A stretch of DNA of 34,765 nucleotides from Planctomycetes bacterium RIFCSPLOWO2_12_FULL_40_19 (GTDB lineage Bacteria > Planctomycetota > Brocadiia > Brocadiales > Scalinduaceae). A program made the translations under genes and the position numbers. Positions 8,173 through 15,942 of the stretch are shown one piece after another (the first letter of the stretch is position 1; each line of letters starts with the position of its first letter). The DNA is taken from assembly GCA_001828595.1 (NCBI GenBank), contig MHZA01000030.1, forward strand, positions 1 through 34,765, read 5' to 3'. The notes below the pieces were generated by a model that saw nothing but the letters and a program-made list of their open reading frames with translations, ran no database searches and was not told the DNA's origin.

Positions 8173-9552
8173 ATGGTTTCAACAAAGACTAGTAAGAAAG
8201 CAAGTGCAGCTACCGCAGAGAAGGATATCAAGGACATTAAGGATACGATGGATACTAATGATACTAATGAAAAGTATGAAGAAATTAAGAAAGGTGATAT
8301 GCATATCACCGCATTGCAGAAAATGACAATAAAAGAGCTTCAAGATACAGCTAAAAAGGAAGGCATCAAGGAGTGCTCCGGCCTTAAAAAACAAGAATTG
8401 ATTTTTAAAATACTTAAGGAGCGTGTAAATCAAAATGGCCTTATGTATGGAGAGGGGGTAGTAGAGGTATTACCTGAAGGGTTCGGGTTTTTACGTTCTC
8501 CAGACTATAATTATTTACCATGCCCTGATGATATATATATTTCACCGTCACAAATAAGACGTTTTGGCATAAGAACCGGTGCAATAATTTCCGGGCAAAT
8601 ACGGCCTCCTAAGGAAAACGAAAGATATTTTGCCCTGCTCAGAGTAGAGGCCATAAATTATGAGAATCCGGACCGCCTGAATGAAATGATCGTCTTTGAT
8701 GATTTAACGCCACTACATCCTAATAAACGTCTTTTGTTGGAAGTAAAGAAAGACGAAGTAGAGATGAGAATAATGGACCTTGTTACTCCGATAGGAAAAG
8801 GACAGCGTGGTTTGATCGTTGCGCCTCCCCGCACGGGAAAAACTGTTCTCCTTCAGGAAATTGCAAACAGTATTACAAAAAACCACCCTGAAGTCTACCT
8901 GATAATTCTCTTAATTGATGAACGACCGGAAGAGGTGACTGAGATGGCCAGAGCCGTCCGGGCCGAAGTAATTGGTTCAACTTTTGATGAACCGGCAAGT
9001 CGTCATGTTCAGGTCGCTGAAATGGTGATAGAAAAAGCCAAACGTATGGTAGAATACAAAAAAGATGTTGTAATATTACTTGACTCCATCACACGCCTTG
9101 CAAGAGCATATAATACTGAAATCCCGCATAGTGGAAAGATATTATCAGGTGGTGTTGATGCGAATGCGCTTCAGAAACCCAAACGATTCTTTGGCGCTGC
9201 AAGGAATATTGAAGAAGGCGGAAGTTTGACAATAGTTGCTACAGCACTCATAGATACCGGCAGCAGAATGGACGAGGTTATCTTCGAAGAGTTTAAGGGT
9301 ACTGGCAACATGGAATTACACCTGGACAGGAGACTGGCAGATAAAAGGCTATTCCCTGCAATAGACATCAACAGATCCGGAACAAGGAAGGAGGAGTTAA
9401 TACTTGATCCTGATGAACTGAAAAGAGTATGGTTGTTACGAAGGGTTCTGAATGAAATGAATCCGGCAGATGTATTGGAATTACTAATCAGCAGACTGAC
9501 AAAAACTCAGACAAATGCCGAATTCTTAATGAGCATGAATCTAAAAAGGTAA
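8173..9552 (+). CDS. rho: transcription termination factor Rho
   Basis: RNA-dependent hexameric ATPase/helicase that ends transcription. I place the start at ATG 8173 (459 residues). The TTG 12 nt upstream belongs to the ribosome binding site, where GGAG lies 6 nt before the ATG. Residues 1-45 are a low-complexity charged extension (Asp, Thr, Lys) encoded by short DNA direct repeats such as GATACTAAT twice in tandem. Then come the Rho-N helical domain ([18 protein letters not shown]), the RNA-binding cold-shock fold (GFGFLR near 103-108), the Walker A (PPRTGKT near 218-224), the Walker B (VVILLDS) with ITRLARAYN, and the Q/R loops ([19 protein letters not shown]). The stop is 4 nt from that of the convergent mnmG. 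Confidence 0.97.
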   Translation: MVSTKTSKKASAATAEKDIKDIKDTMDTNDTNEKYEEIKKGDMHITALQKMTIKELQDTAKKEGIKECSGLKKQELIFKILKERVNQNGLMYGEGVVEVLPEGFGFLRSPDYNYLPCPDDIYISPSQIRRFGIRTGAIISGQIRPPKENERYFALLRVEAINYENPDRLNEMIVFDDLTPLHPNKRLLLEVKKDEVEMRIMDLVTPIGKGQRGLIVAPPRTGKTVLLQEIANSITKNHPEVYLIILLIDERPEEVTEMARAVRAEVIGSTFDEPASRHVQVAEMVIEKAKRMVEYKKDVVILLDSITRLARAYNTEIPHSGKILSGGVDANALQKPKRFFGAARNIEEGGSLTIVATALIDTGSRMDEVIFEEFKGTGNMELHLDRRLADKRLFPAIDINRSGTRKEELILDPDELKRVWLLRRVLNEMNPADVLELLISRLTKTQTNAEFLMSMNLKR

Positions 9553-9556
9553 TAGT

Positions 9557-11446
9557 CTAGAGTCTACGACTCAGAGAGGTTGTTACTGGTTTAAAACTCA
9601 AAGAATTATTTATAACTGCCGATTGAGTATTTCCCTTGCTTTTACTCATCAAATATACCATCAGTATAGAAATGTCTGCAGGAGACACTCCGGAAATACG
9701 CGAAGCCTGCCCCAGTGAAACAGGGCGAAATCTGGCTAGCTTCTGCTGAGCTTCTTTCCTTAATCCCTGTATACTGTCATAGTGGAAATGTGAAGGAAGT
9801 GAAAGTTTTTCCATCTTTTTAAACTTTTCGATTTGCTGTTTTTGTCTATTAATGTAGCCTTCGTATTTCGCCTCTATTTCCACCTGTTCCTGCACAAGAA
9901 CCGAAATACTTCTTGCCCTTAGGTCACTATCGACCTCTAACAAATCATTAAAGCTTATATTGGGACGCCTCAAAAGCTTTAATAATGAATCTTCCCCGTT
10001 CTTTTTGCGCTCAAGATATTCTCTTGTCTCTGAAATGTTTTTCTCTTTCTCCAATAACCCACCCCATTGATCACTACTAATCAAACCATACTGATAGCCG
10101 TATCTCATGAGTCTTCTATCGGCATTATCATGTCGAAGAACAAGTCTATACTCGGCTCTGGAAGTAAACATTCTATACGGCTCTTGCGTACCTTTTGTAA
10201 CTAAATCATCAATCAGAACACCAATATAAGCTTCGGAACGATCAAGGATAAAAGGTTCGCATCCCCGGATTTTCAACACAGCATTTATTCCAGCCATAAT
10301 TCCCTGCGCAGCCGCCTCCTCATAACCTGAAGTACCGTTTATCTGCCCTGCCAGGAAAATATTTTCAACATCCTTTGCCTCCAGTGAAGGCTTAATCTGA
10401 GTGGGCGGCACATAATCGTATTCTATCGCATATCCGTAACGTGTAATATCTGCATTTTCTAATCCCCTTATTGAATGAATCATTGCTTCCTGAACATCAA
10501 ACGGAATACTGGTAGATATGCCATTACAATACACCTCTGTGGTGTCATGCCCTTCTGGTTCAAGAAATATTTGATGATGATCTTTATCTGGAAATCTGGT
10601 TATTTTGTCTTCGATGGAAGGACAATATCTCGGTCCTACAGCCTTGATCTGTCCCGTAAAGATTGGAGAACGATCAAGGTTTGATTTTATGATCTCGTGT
10701 GTTATGTTGTTCGTGTGAGTTATATAGCATTTGATCTGAGGTCTTAGAATCTTCTTAGTTGAAAAAGAAAATACTGTAGGATTCTCATCACCATCTTGTG
10801 CCTGCAATATATCATAATTTATCCTGCTGCCGTTAAGACGTGGTGGTGTCCCTGTTTTAAGCCTATCAATCTTGAAACCTAAATTCTGCAAACTGCCCGA
10901 TAATTTTTCGGCAGACGGTTCGCTGGATCTTCCTCCTTTCGACTGGGAGTTGCCAATGTGAATTAATCCATTAAGAAACGTACCGGTTGTAATAATTACG
11001 GCCTTAGACCTGTACCTTGTCCCGCTTTTACCGATTAAACCCAGGATTCCATTATCATGAATTATAATTTCTTCAACGCAATCCTGGCGTAATGAGATAT
11101 TGGCCTGCTCTTCCAGTCTCCTTTTCATCGTCAACTGATACAGTCTTTTGTCCGCCTGTGCGCGAGGCGACCGTACTGCGTGTCCTTTACTTGCATTAAG
11201 AAGTCTGAACTGTATGCCGGTCGCATCAATTACCTTCCCCATTTCACCGCCAAGGGCATCCACTTCACGCACTAATTGACCTTTTGCAAGCCCGCCAATT
11301 GCAGGGTTGCACGACATTTGAGCTATAGTATCAAGATTCATGGTCAACATGGCTGTCTGCATACCCATTCTTGCAGATGCCAATGCCGCCTCACATCCGG
11401 CATGACCACCGCCAACAACAATAACATCATAATTAATATACATCAT
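9557..11446 (-). CDS. mnmG: tRNA uridine 5-carboxymethylaminomethyl synthesis enzyme MnmG
   Basis: A 629-residue FAD enzyme that works with MnmE to modify the wobble uridine (U34) of certain tRNAs. Visible signatures are the N-terminal dinucleotide-binding motif VVGGGHAGCEAA (10-21), CNPAIGGLAKGQLVREVDAL, VRSPRAQADK, GTFLNGLIHIGN, LKTGTPPRLNG, GTSGYEEAAAQGI and the C-terminal MnmE/tRNA-binding region (SGVSPADISILM). Length is normal. Two adjacent ATG codons (11446 and 11443) could serve as start, and the first overlaps the rny stop by 4 nt, so it is translated after rny. It converges on rho with a 4-nt gap and no room for a terminator. Confidence 0.97.
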   Translation of the reverse strand: MMYINYDVIVVGGGHAGCEAALASARMGMQTAMLTMNLDTIAQMSCNPAIGGLAKGQLVREVDALGGEMGKVIDATGIQFRLLNASKGHAVRSPRAQADKRLYQLTMKRRLEEQANISLRQDCVEEIIIHDNGILGLIGKSGTRYRSKAVIITTGTFLNGLIHIGNSQSKGGRSSEPSAEKLSGSLQNLGFKIDRLKTGTPPRLNGSRINYDILQAQDGDENPTVFSFSTKKILRPQIKCYITHTNNITHEIIKSNLDRSPIFTGQIKAVGPRYCPSIEDKITRFPDKDHHQIFLEPEGHDTTEVYCNGISTSIPFDVQEAMIHSIRGLENADITRYGYAIEYDYVPPTQIKPSLEAKDVENIFLAGQINGTSGYEEAAAQGIMAGINAVLKIRGCEPFILDRSEAYIGVLIDDLVTKGTQEPYRMFTSRAEYRLVLRHDNADRRLMRYGYQYGLISSDQWGGLLEKEKNISETREYLERKKNGEDSLLKLLRRPNISFNDLLEVDSDLRARSISVLVQEQVEIEAKYEGYINRQKQQIEKFKKMEKLSLPSHFHYDSIQGLRKEAQQKLARFRPVSLGQASRISGVSPADISILMVYLMSKSKGNTQSAVINNSLSFKPVTTSLSRRL

Positions 11447-12966
11447 TTTGCCTTCTGTACCACCCGTTTCTCTCTAATCACAGTAACCGTAACTTCTCCA
11501 GGATATTCAAGTTCTTCTTCTATTTCTTTTGCTATATCATGGCAAATTTTTGAGGCCGATTTATCACTAACCTTGTCTGGATGAACGATCACCCTTACTT
11601 CTCTGCCAGCCTGTATTGCATAGGCGCTTTCAACTCCACCAAAAGACATTGCCACACTTTCCAACTTCTCCAGCCGTTTAACATACTTCTCAAGAGTTTC
11701 CCGCCTTGCCCCCGGCCTGCTGGCCGAAATTGCATCTGCCGCATTTATCAATACAGAATAAACCGTTTCGGAAGGCACTTCTTCATGATGCGAAGCAATC
11801 GCATTTACAACCTCAGGTTTTTCATCATATCTTTTAGCAATATCCGCCCCTACAAGAGCGTGAGTACCTTCAACATCTGAACTAACGGCCTTACCAATGT
11901 CATGCAGAAGACCGCATCTTCTTGCAATCTGTGCATCCAGTTTTAATTCACCTGCCATGATACCCGCTAAATTAGATACCTCTATAGAATGCTGAAGCTG
12001 ATTCTGCCCGTAGCTGGTACGATATCTTAGCCGGCCTATTAAATTGATGATTTCTGAATGCAAATCATGTATTCCCAACTCGAAGCTCGTCTGTTTCCCG
12101 GTTTCCTGAATAATCTGTTCAATATCTTTTTCTGTCTCCTGTACTACTTCTTCTATCCGTGCAGGATGAATTCTACCATCCAGGATTAATTTCTTCATCG
12201 CCAGCCTGGCAACCTCCCTGCGAACACCGTCAAATCCTGAAAGAACTATGATTCCAGGGGTATCATCAACGATTACGTCAATTCCTGTTGCTTTTTCAAA
12301 GGCACGAATATTTCTACCTTCACGGCCAATAATCCTCCCTTTCATTTCGTCACCGGGTAATTCAATCGTACTTACAACATTATCGACCGCGTTATTTGCC
12401 GCACATCGCTGTATGGCAGTACACAATATTGAAACTGCATTCTTTTCGGATTCCTCTTTGGCTTTTTTTGTGTACTTTTCTATTAAGTGGACACATTCCT
12501 TTTCAAGTTCTTTTTCCAGGCGGCTCAACAATAGTTTTTCAGCTTCTTCTCCGGTCAACCCTGAAACTCTAAAAAGTGTATTTTTCCCTTCCTGAATAAG
12601 GTCTTCAAGCTGTAATTCTTTTTTTCCAAGTTCTATTTCTTTGTTTGATAAATTAGAAGCCATACTTTCAATGTATTTCTCCTTTTTTGTAAGTATATCT
12701 ATCTTTCTCTCCAAATTGTCTTCTCTTTTACTCAAACGCTTTTCCAGGTGACGTAATTCTTGTCTTGATTCCTGCGTCTCTTTCTCAAAAATCTCTTTCC
12801 TTTTGTACAAATCTTCTCTGGCTGTAATGTTGGCGTTTTTTAATATCCTCTCCGCCTCTAATTTTGCTTCTTTAATCACGTTCCTGGAGGTTCTCTCCCT
12901 GCTAACTTGACGTAACTTGAAAAACAGATAACATATTAAAAAACCAAATGTTATGCAAACAGGCAA
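11443..12966 (-). CDS. rny: ribonuclease Y
   Basis: A membrane-anchored endoribonuclease initiating mRNA decay. Domains in order: a hydrophobic N-terminal anchor (VCITFGFLICYLFF), a long coiled coil (about 25-175), a KH RNA-binding domain (GRIIGREGRNIRAFEKATG, 210-228) and an HD phosphohydrolase domain with HSIEV (H326) and the catalytic pair H355-D356 in CGLLHDIGKA. The start given is a TTG. The frame remains open upstream to a stop at 13015-13017, adding FTEIPKLFYVFVL, which would lengthen the anchor to a normal helix. No ATG, GTG or TTG exists there. A good AAGGCGG sequence lies just beyond (about 13022-13028), so a non-standard ATT/ATA start or a sequence error is possible. mnmG overlaps the 3' end by 4 nt. 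Confidence 0.95.
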   Translation of the reverse strand: MPVCITFGFLICYLFFKLRQVSRERTSRNVIKEAKLEAERILKNANITAREDLYKRKEIFEKETQESRQELRHLEKRLSKREDNLERKIDILTKKEKYIESMASNLSNKEIELGKKELQLEDLIQEGKNTLFRVSGLTGEEAEKLLLSRLEKELEKECVHLIEKYTKKAKEESEKNAVSILCTAIQRCAANNAVDNVVSTIELPGDEMKGRIIGREGRNIRAFEKATGIDVIVDDTPGIIVLSGFDGVRREVARLAMKKLILDGRIHPARIEEVVQETEKDIEQIIQETGKQTSFELGIHDLHSEIINLIGRLRYRTSYGQNQLQHSIEVSNLAGIMAGELKLDAQIARRCGLLHDIGKAVSSDVEGTHALVGADIAKRYDEKPEVVNAIASHHEEVPSETVYSVLINAADAISASRPGARRETLEKYVKRLEKLESVAMSFGGVESAYAIQAGREVRVIVHPDKVSDKSASKICHDIAKEIEEELEYPGEVTVTVIREKRVVQKAK

Positions 12967-13717
12967 TACAAATACATAAAATAATTTTGGTATTTCAGTG
13001 AAAATATGGATAGGTCATCACCGCCTTTTTTAAAAATAGACAATTAAAAAGATTTCTGGAGATTCAATTGAAGATTCTATAGATTCTCAGAATAAAAGAA
13101 TTGAGGTATGGAAGAATACTAACGGCAAGATTTATAGTCGTCCCTTGTGCTCTAACGAAACGATTTTAACTTGGAATAGTCTTAAGATTTCCTGGAAATG
13201 ATTCTAGCTATAAAAAATAAACTATATCTACCTGAATACACGGATAAGCTATACAAAATAAGTTATCAACACACTCAGGATATTACATAAAGTTCCTTTT
13301 TTTATAAAAAAATTCAAGATAAAAATTTAATCCAAAGGCTAATGCAATGATATAAGTAATTTTCATCTTAATGGAATTCATTTTAAGACCAATAAATATA
13401 TCCAAAACTCATTCCTCGTTAAAACAAAAAAAGCTTTCTTTCCTCAATTCTTCTTTCGTATAAGACAAATCTATATATACACTTTAACTAACACCAATAT
13501 TTTATGCTATATAAACAAGAATAGAAATTTTTGCATTAAATACTCAAAAACTATCGCATAACTCTGGTGCCAGATATTTCATAAAAATGTATTGTGAATA
13601 TATATTACAAACAAACGGAAGTCAAGTAATTTAAAACAGATAAATTAGTTTTATACGAATAGAGCAATCTTTTAATAGCCACATGACATCCAAAAGTCAG
13701 ATTATTTTAGTTCTTAT
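12967..13717. other. 750-nt AT-rich gene-free spacer
   Basis: No coding frame, RNA gene or repeat recognised. Only the first 50 nt can be tied to a gene, as the possible true N-terminus and ribosome binding site of rny. A single DnaA-box-like word (TTATCAACA, about 13262) occurs without companions. The right edge leads into the 3' end of a small membrane protein gene. Confidence 0.4.
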
Positions 13718-13975
13718 CTAGCGACGTCCTCTGGTAGTCATCTGGTACATAAACAAGAAAACAACAAAAGCTAAGATACCACCAACAAATATGTAAACCG
13801 TAATTTTACCGGTAACGGCATAAACATTGGATGTCCCTATACTGATTAGGGCAGCAATACCTATACAAAAAAAAGTTGTCAGGAGTGTATAAAACACTCT
13901 TTTTTTCATTCTTTTTCTCTTATGGATATGATGGTAATATTTTGGTCTTCTATGCTTTTCTGACATTTTTACCAT
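13718..13975 (-). CDS. small two-helix membrane protein, unknown
   Basis: An 85-residue protein not assigned to a family. A basic, His-rich cytoplasmic N-terminus (HRRPKYYHHIHKRKRMKKR) is followed by two hydrophobic segments (YTLLTTFFCIGIAALISIG and VYIFVGGILAFVVFLFMY) and a short basic tail (TTRGRR), giving a hairpin topology with both ends inside. I chose the ATG at 13975 because GGAG lies 8 nt upstream; the longer GTG/TTG-type extension lacks such a site. It is divergent from the Amt-HK relic. The His/Lys-rich head could bind nucleic acid, lipid or metal, which is speculation. Confidence 0.6.
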   Translation of the reverse strand: MVKMSEKHRRPKYYHHIHKRKRMKKRVFYTLLTTFFCIGIAALISIGTSNVYAVTGKITVYIFVGGILAFVVFLFMYQMTTRGRR

Positions 13976-14214
13976 ATTGAATACTCCACTTTGGGGAACA
14001 TTGACTAACAATAGAAGCTATAACTTTTACTCCCGATTTGGAAAAAGCGCTTTTGTGTTTAATCCAGAAAATATACATAATAGCGCCATATGTCAATAAT
14101 AAACAGATATAAATTTTACGCTTACTTAATGTGGTGCAGTATAAAAAAGGGTTATTCAACATAAATATTTAGTCGTTTACACTATCACTATTATAATCTA
14201 CAATAATGTTAATT

Positions 14215-14292
14215 ATGGACAAATCGTTAGTAGACATATTCTGGGTCTTGATATGGTAAAATCAAACAAAATACAAAAAAAGGGCATAAGAT
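14215..14292 (+). pseudogene. relic of a second Amt-histidine kinase gene (internal deletion)
   Basis: Positions 14215-14255 match the first 41 nt of the intact Amt-HK gene (15943-15983) at 36 of 41 bases. They read MDKSLVDIFWVLIW and then stop, against MDKSSVDIFWVLIC in the intact copy. A few bases later, 14264-14292 aligns without gaps to the last 29 nt before the paralogous response regulator start (17924-17952), with 6 differences, all transitions. A response regulator paralogue follows immediately. The simplest reading is a duplicated Amt-HK/response-regulator unit that lost about 1.9 kb, nearly all of the transporter and kinase. It cannot make a functional protein. Confidence 0.85.
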
Positions 14293-14294
14293 AA

Positions 14295-14690
14295 ATGTCA
14301 AAGGCAAAGATTATGATTGTTGAAGATGAGTGGATTACTGCTGAAGATATAAAAATGAGATTACAGGCTTTGGGATATACTGTTTCCTCCCCGGCATCTA
14401 CAGGAAAGGAAGCGATTCAAAAAGCTAAGGAAGATAAGCCTGATTTAGTGCTGATGGACATTGTGTTAAAAGGTGAGATGGATGGGATTGAAGCGGCAAG
14501 TCAAATCCACACATGTTTGGATATACCCATTATCTATCTGACAGCTTATGCCGATGAAAAGATACTGGATCGGGCAAAAATAACAAAACCGTCTGGATAT
14601 ATCGTCAAGCCTTTTATAGATGAAGACTTGAAAATAGCTATTGAGATAGCTCTTTACAAACACAAGTCCGAAAAAGAAAGAAAAGACTAA
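14295..14690 (+). CDS. CheY-like response regulator, C-terminally interrupted paralogue
   Basis: A 131-residue receiver domain. The acidic pair E10-D11, phosphoacceptor D55 ([14 protein letters not shown]), the switch Thr in YLTAYADEK and the Lys in YIVKPF are all present, so phosphorylation should be possible. It is a clear paralogue of the regulator at 17953-18456, sharing long blocks such as the [10 protein letters not shown] start. The reading frame ends at KERKD where a palindromic repeat begins. Beyond the repeat (about 14716-14735), in a shifted frame, the sequence codes QELRDAI, matching ENLQDAL of the intact paralogue. So the gene was interrupted within its linker. With its kinase partner deleted, it is orphaned. 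It may survive as a receiver-only protein or be decaying. Confidence 0.85.
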   Translation: MSKAKIMIVEDEWITAEDIKMRLQALGYTVSSPASTGKEAIQKAKEDKPDLVLMDIVLKGEMDGIEAASQIHTCLDIPIIYLTAYADEKILDRAKITKPSGYIVKPFIDEDLKIAIEIALYKHKSEKERKD

Positions 14691-14715
14691 CCCGCCTGTA
14701 CCTATTCGGGCAGGT
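14690..14715 (+). repeat. 26-bp palindromic repeat, left copy of a perfect inverted pair
   Basis: This 26-nt unit contains CCCGCCTG, ACCTATTCGGG and CAGGT. Its reverse complement is present without a mismatch at 15043-15068. The unit can fold locally (TGTACCT with AGGTACA, 8-nt loop). It overlaps the stop codon of the interrupted response regulator. Confidence 0.9.
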
Positions 14716-14768
14716 ACAAGAACTCCGTGATGCAATCTGTATAGAAGAGTTCCATTCTTGTGTATATG

Positions 14769-15023
14769 CTACCTTTCAGACTTTAAACTGGCTATCTCCT
14801 GTTGCAACTTTTTCAGCTCCATTTCCAACATACCTTTGTGAGCAAGCTCCTGATTAGCAACTTTAATGAACATCCTTCTACTACCCTCATGTTCTATGGA
14901 ATTTGCAAGTTCCAGGTAAAATTTATAACTTGACTCCTCCTTAGGAATTGCAATGATCAATACTTCTACTACTTTTTCAATCTCTTTAATTCGTTCCTGT
15001 AAACTTTTAATTTGATCCTTCAT
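14769..15023 (-). CDS. small ferritin-like/rubrerythrin-type helical protein
   Basis: An 84-residue protein of two long helices: a Lys/Glu-rich coiled-coil N-terminus (1-24), then EESSYKFYLELANSIEHEG (29-47) and FIKVANQELAHKGMLEMELKKL (52-73). The EExxxxFYLELA helix and the ExxH pair (E59, H62 in QELAHKG) resemble one half of a ferritin-like four-helix bundle of the rubrerythrin/DUF-type family. A dimer could therefore build a di-metal site. A strong AAGGAGGG sequence precedes the ATG by 6 nt. It lies on the opposite strand between two perfect 26-bp inverted repeats and beside an interrupted gene, which suggests insertion as a unit. Oxidative or iron stress protection is a family-level guess. 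Confidence 0.7.
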   Translation of the reverse strand: MKDQIKSLQERIKEIEKVVEVLIIAIPKEESSYKFYLELANSIEHEGSRRMFIKVANQELAHKGMLEMELKKLQQEIASLKSER

Positions 15024-15042
15024 AGATCGCCCTCCTTAATTA

Positions 15043-15068
15043 ACCTGCCCGAATAGGTACAGGCGGGT
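15043..15068 (-). repeat. 26-bp palindromic repeat, right inverted copy
   Basis: Perfect reverse complement of 14690-14715. It lies about 7 nt upstream of the Shine-Dalgarno of the ferritin-like gene. Any hairpin formed here would sit in that gene's 5' leader, and any promoter for it must lie within or beyond the repeat. Confidence 0.9.
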
Positions 15069-15092
15069 AAGATAAGAAATCATGACAGTTTT

Positions 15093-15578
15093 TCAATGAG
15101 GCAGTCCGTAAACTAGCTTGCCACCCAAATGCCCCAGATAGCCGACAAGTGGTAAGATGGAAATGTTTAGAATAATGAATACGACATTGAGGACACCTGT
15201 ATTGTCCAGTATCCCGGGGTAAAACCAGTCCCAAGTAGTACATAGTCCCCCAACTAAAATCAATATTCGCCCGTAACGGATTTTGCTAATGAAGATATGT
15301 GTTCTTACACCCCTGTATTTCTTTTTCCACTCATGGATTCCGGTAAAATGTGAAATCGGCGTAAAAAAAGTTGCTATTATCATGAGGTAGAAATATGAAT
15401 TGTGGAATGAATCCTTATCTGAAAGCAGAGCAAGGAAAAGAAAAAAAATCGCTACAGGGTAGAGGGCGGCCGGGAAGTGAACGAACATCGCATGAAAAGG
15501 AATATTAAATAAGCCAATTTTTATTTTTGTCTTTTCTGGAAAGATTTTTTTTAGAATTTCAGCCCAATTTGTTCTCAT
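15093..15578 (-). CDS. DUF2231-type membrane protein
   Basis: A 161-residue protein with four predicted membrane helices. It shows the DUF2231 hallmarks: PFHAMFVHFPAALYP at the first helix and GYLGHLGGKLVYG at the C-terminus, with His residues near the membrane faces (FHAMFVHFP, ISHFTGIHEW). The family is uncharacterised, and its conserved His may bind heme or metal. I prefer the ATG at 15578 over the TTG 6 nt upstream. It lies between the repeat-flanked ferritin-like gene and the Amt-HK gene, on the strand opposite Amt-HK, and may share an operon with the ferritin-like gene downstream. Confidence 0.7.
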   Translation of the reverse strand: MRTNWAEILKKIFPEKTKIKIGLFNIPFHAMFVHFPAALYPVAIFFLFLALLSDKDSFHNSYFYLMIIATFFTPISHFTGIHEWKKKYRGVRTHIFISKIRYGRILILVGGLCTTWDWFYPGILDNTGVLNVVFIILNISILPLVGYLGHLGGKLVYGLPH

Positions 15579-15584
15579 GATCAA

Positions 15585-15942
15585 TTTCAGGTAAAACCTG
15601 TTTTCCCTATTGCTGTTTTTTAATTAAAAAATATTTTACTTAAAAATCCTTTATAAATGTAGTAAAAAACTTATGAGATAGTACGGTAGGCGGGGTGACA
15701 TATTTGTTTTTATATCTCTATGTATCCTGATATTTATTCTTCCAGAAGCAAGAACATAAGCTACTTTTAAAACTTTTTGCGCCTTCGTTGGTAAGTTTTG
15801 AAATTCCGATACCGCAAACTAAACTAATCACGAAAAATTATCTTGCCTTTCTTTCTATGTACCGTTTATCATTATTACTTAAAAGCTAAGGTTACTTGTA
15901 CAGTTAGAATTGTACTACAAAAATAACTATAAGAAGTAAGTA
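15585..15942. other. divergent spacer upstream of Amt-HK
   Basis: An AT-rich spacer between divergent genes, no coding content. A small inverted repeat (GTACA / TGTAC) lies at about 15897-15915, roughly 30 nt before the Amt-HK start, and could be an operator or part of the promoter. A TATAAG word sits at 15928-15933. No well-spaced -35/-10 pair was found. Confidence 0.35.

Noticed and set aside
13255-13275. DnaA-box-like TTATCAACA, possible replication origin
   Set aside because: Only one imperfect box and no dnaA, dnaN or other origin gene nearby.
15897-15933. Promoter of Amt-HK around TTGTAC and TATAAG
   Set aside because: Spacing between the boxes is about 12 nt, too short for a sigma70 promoter; kept only as a possible operator repeat.
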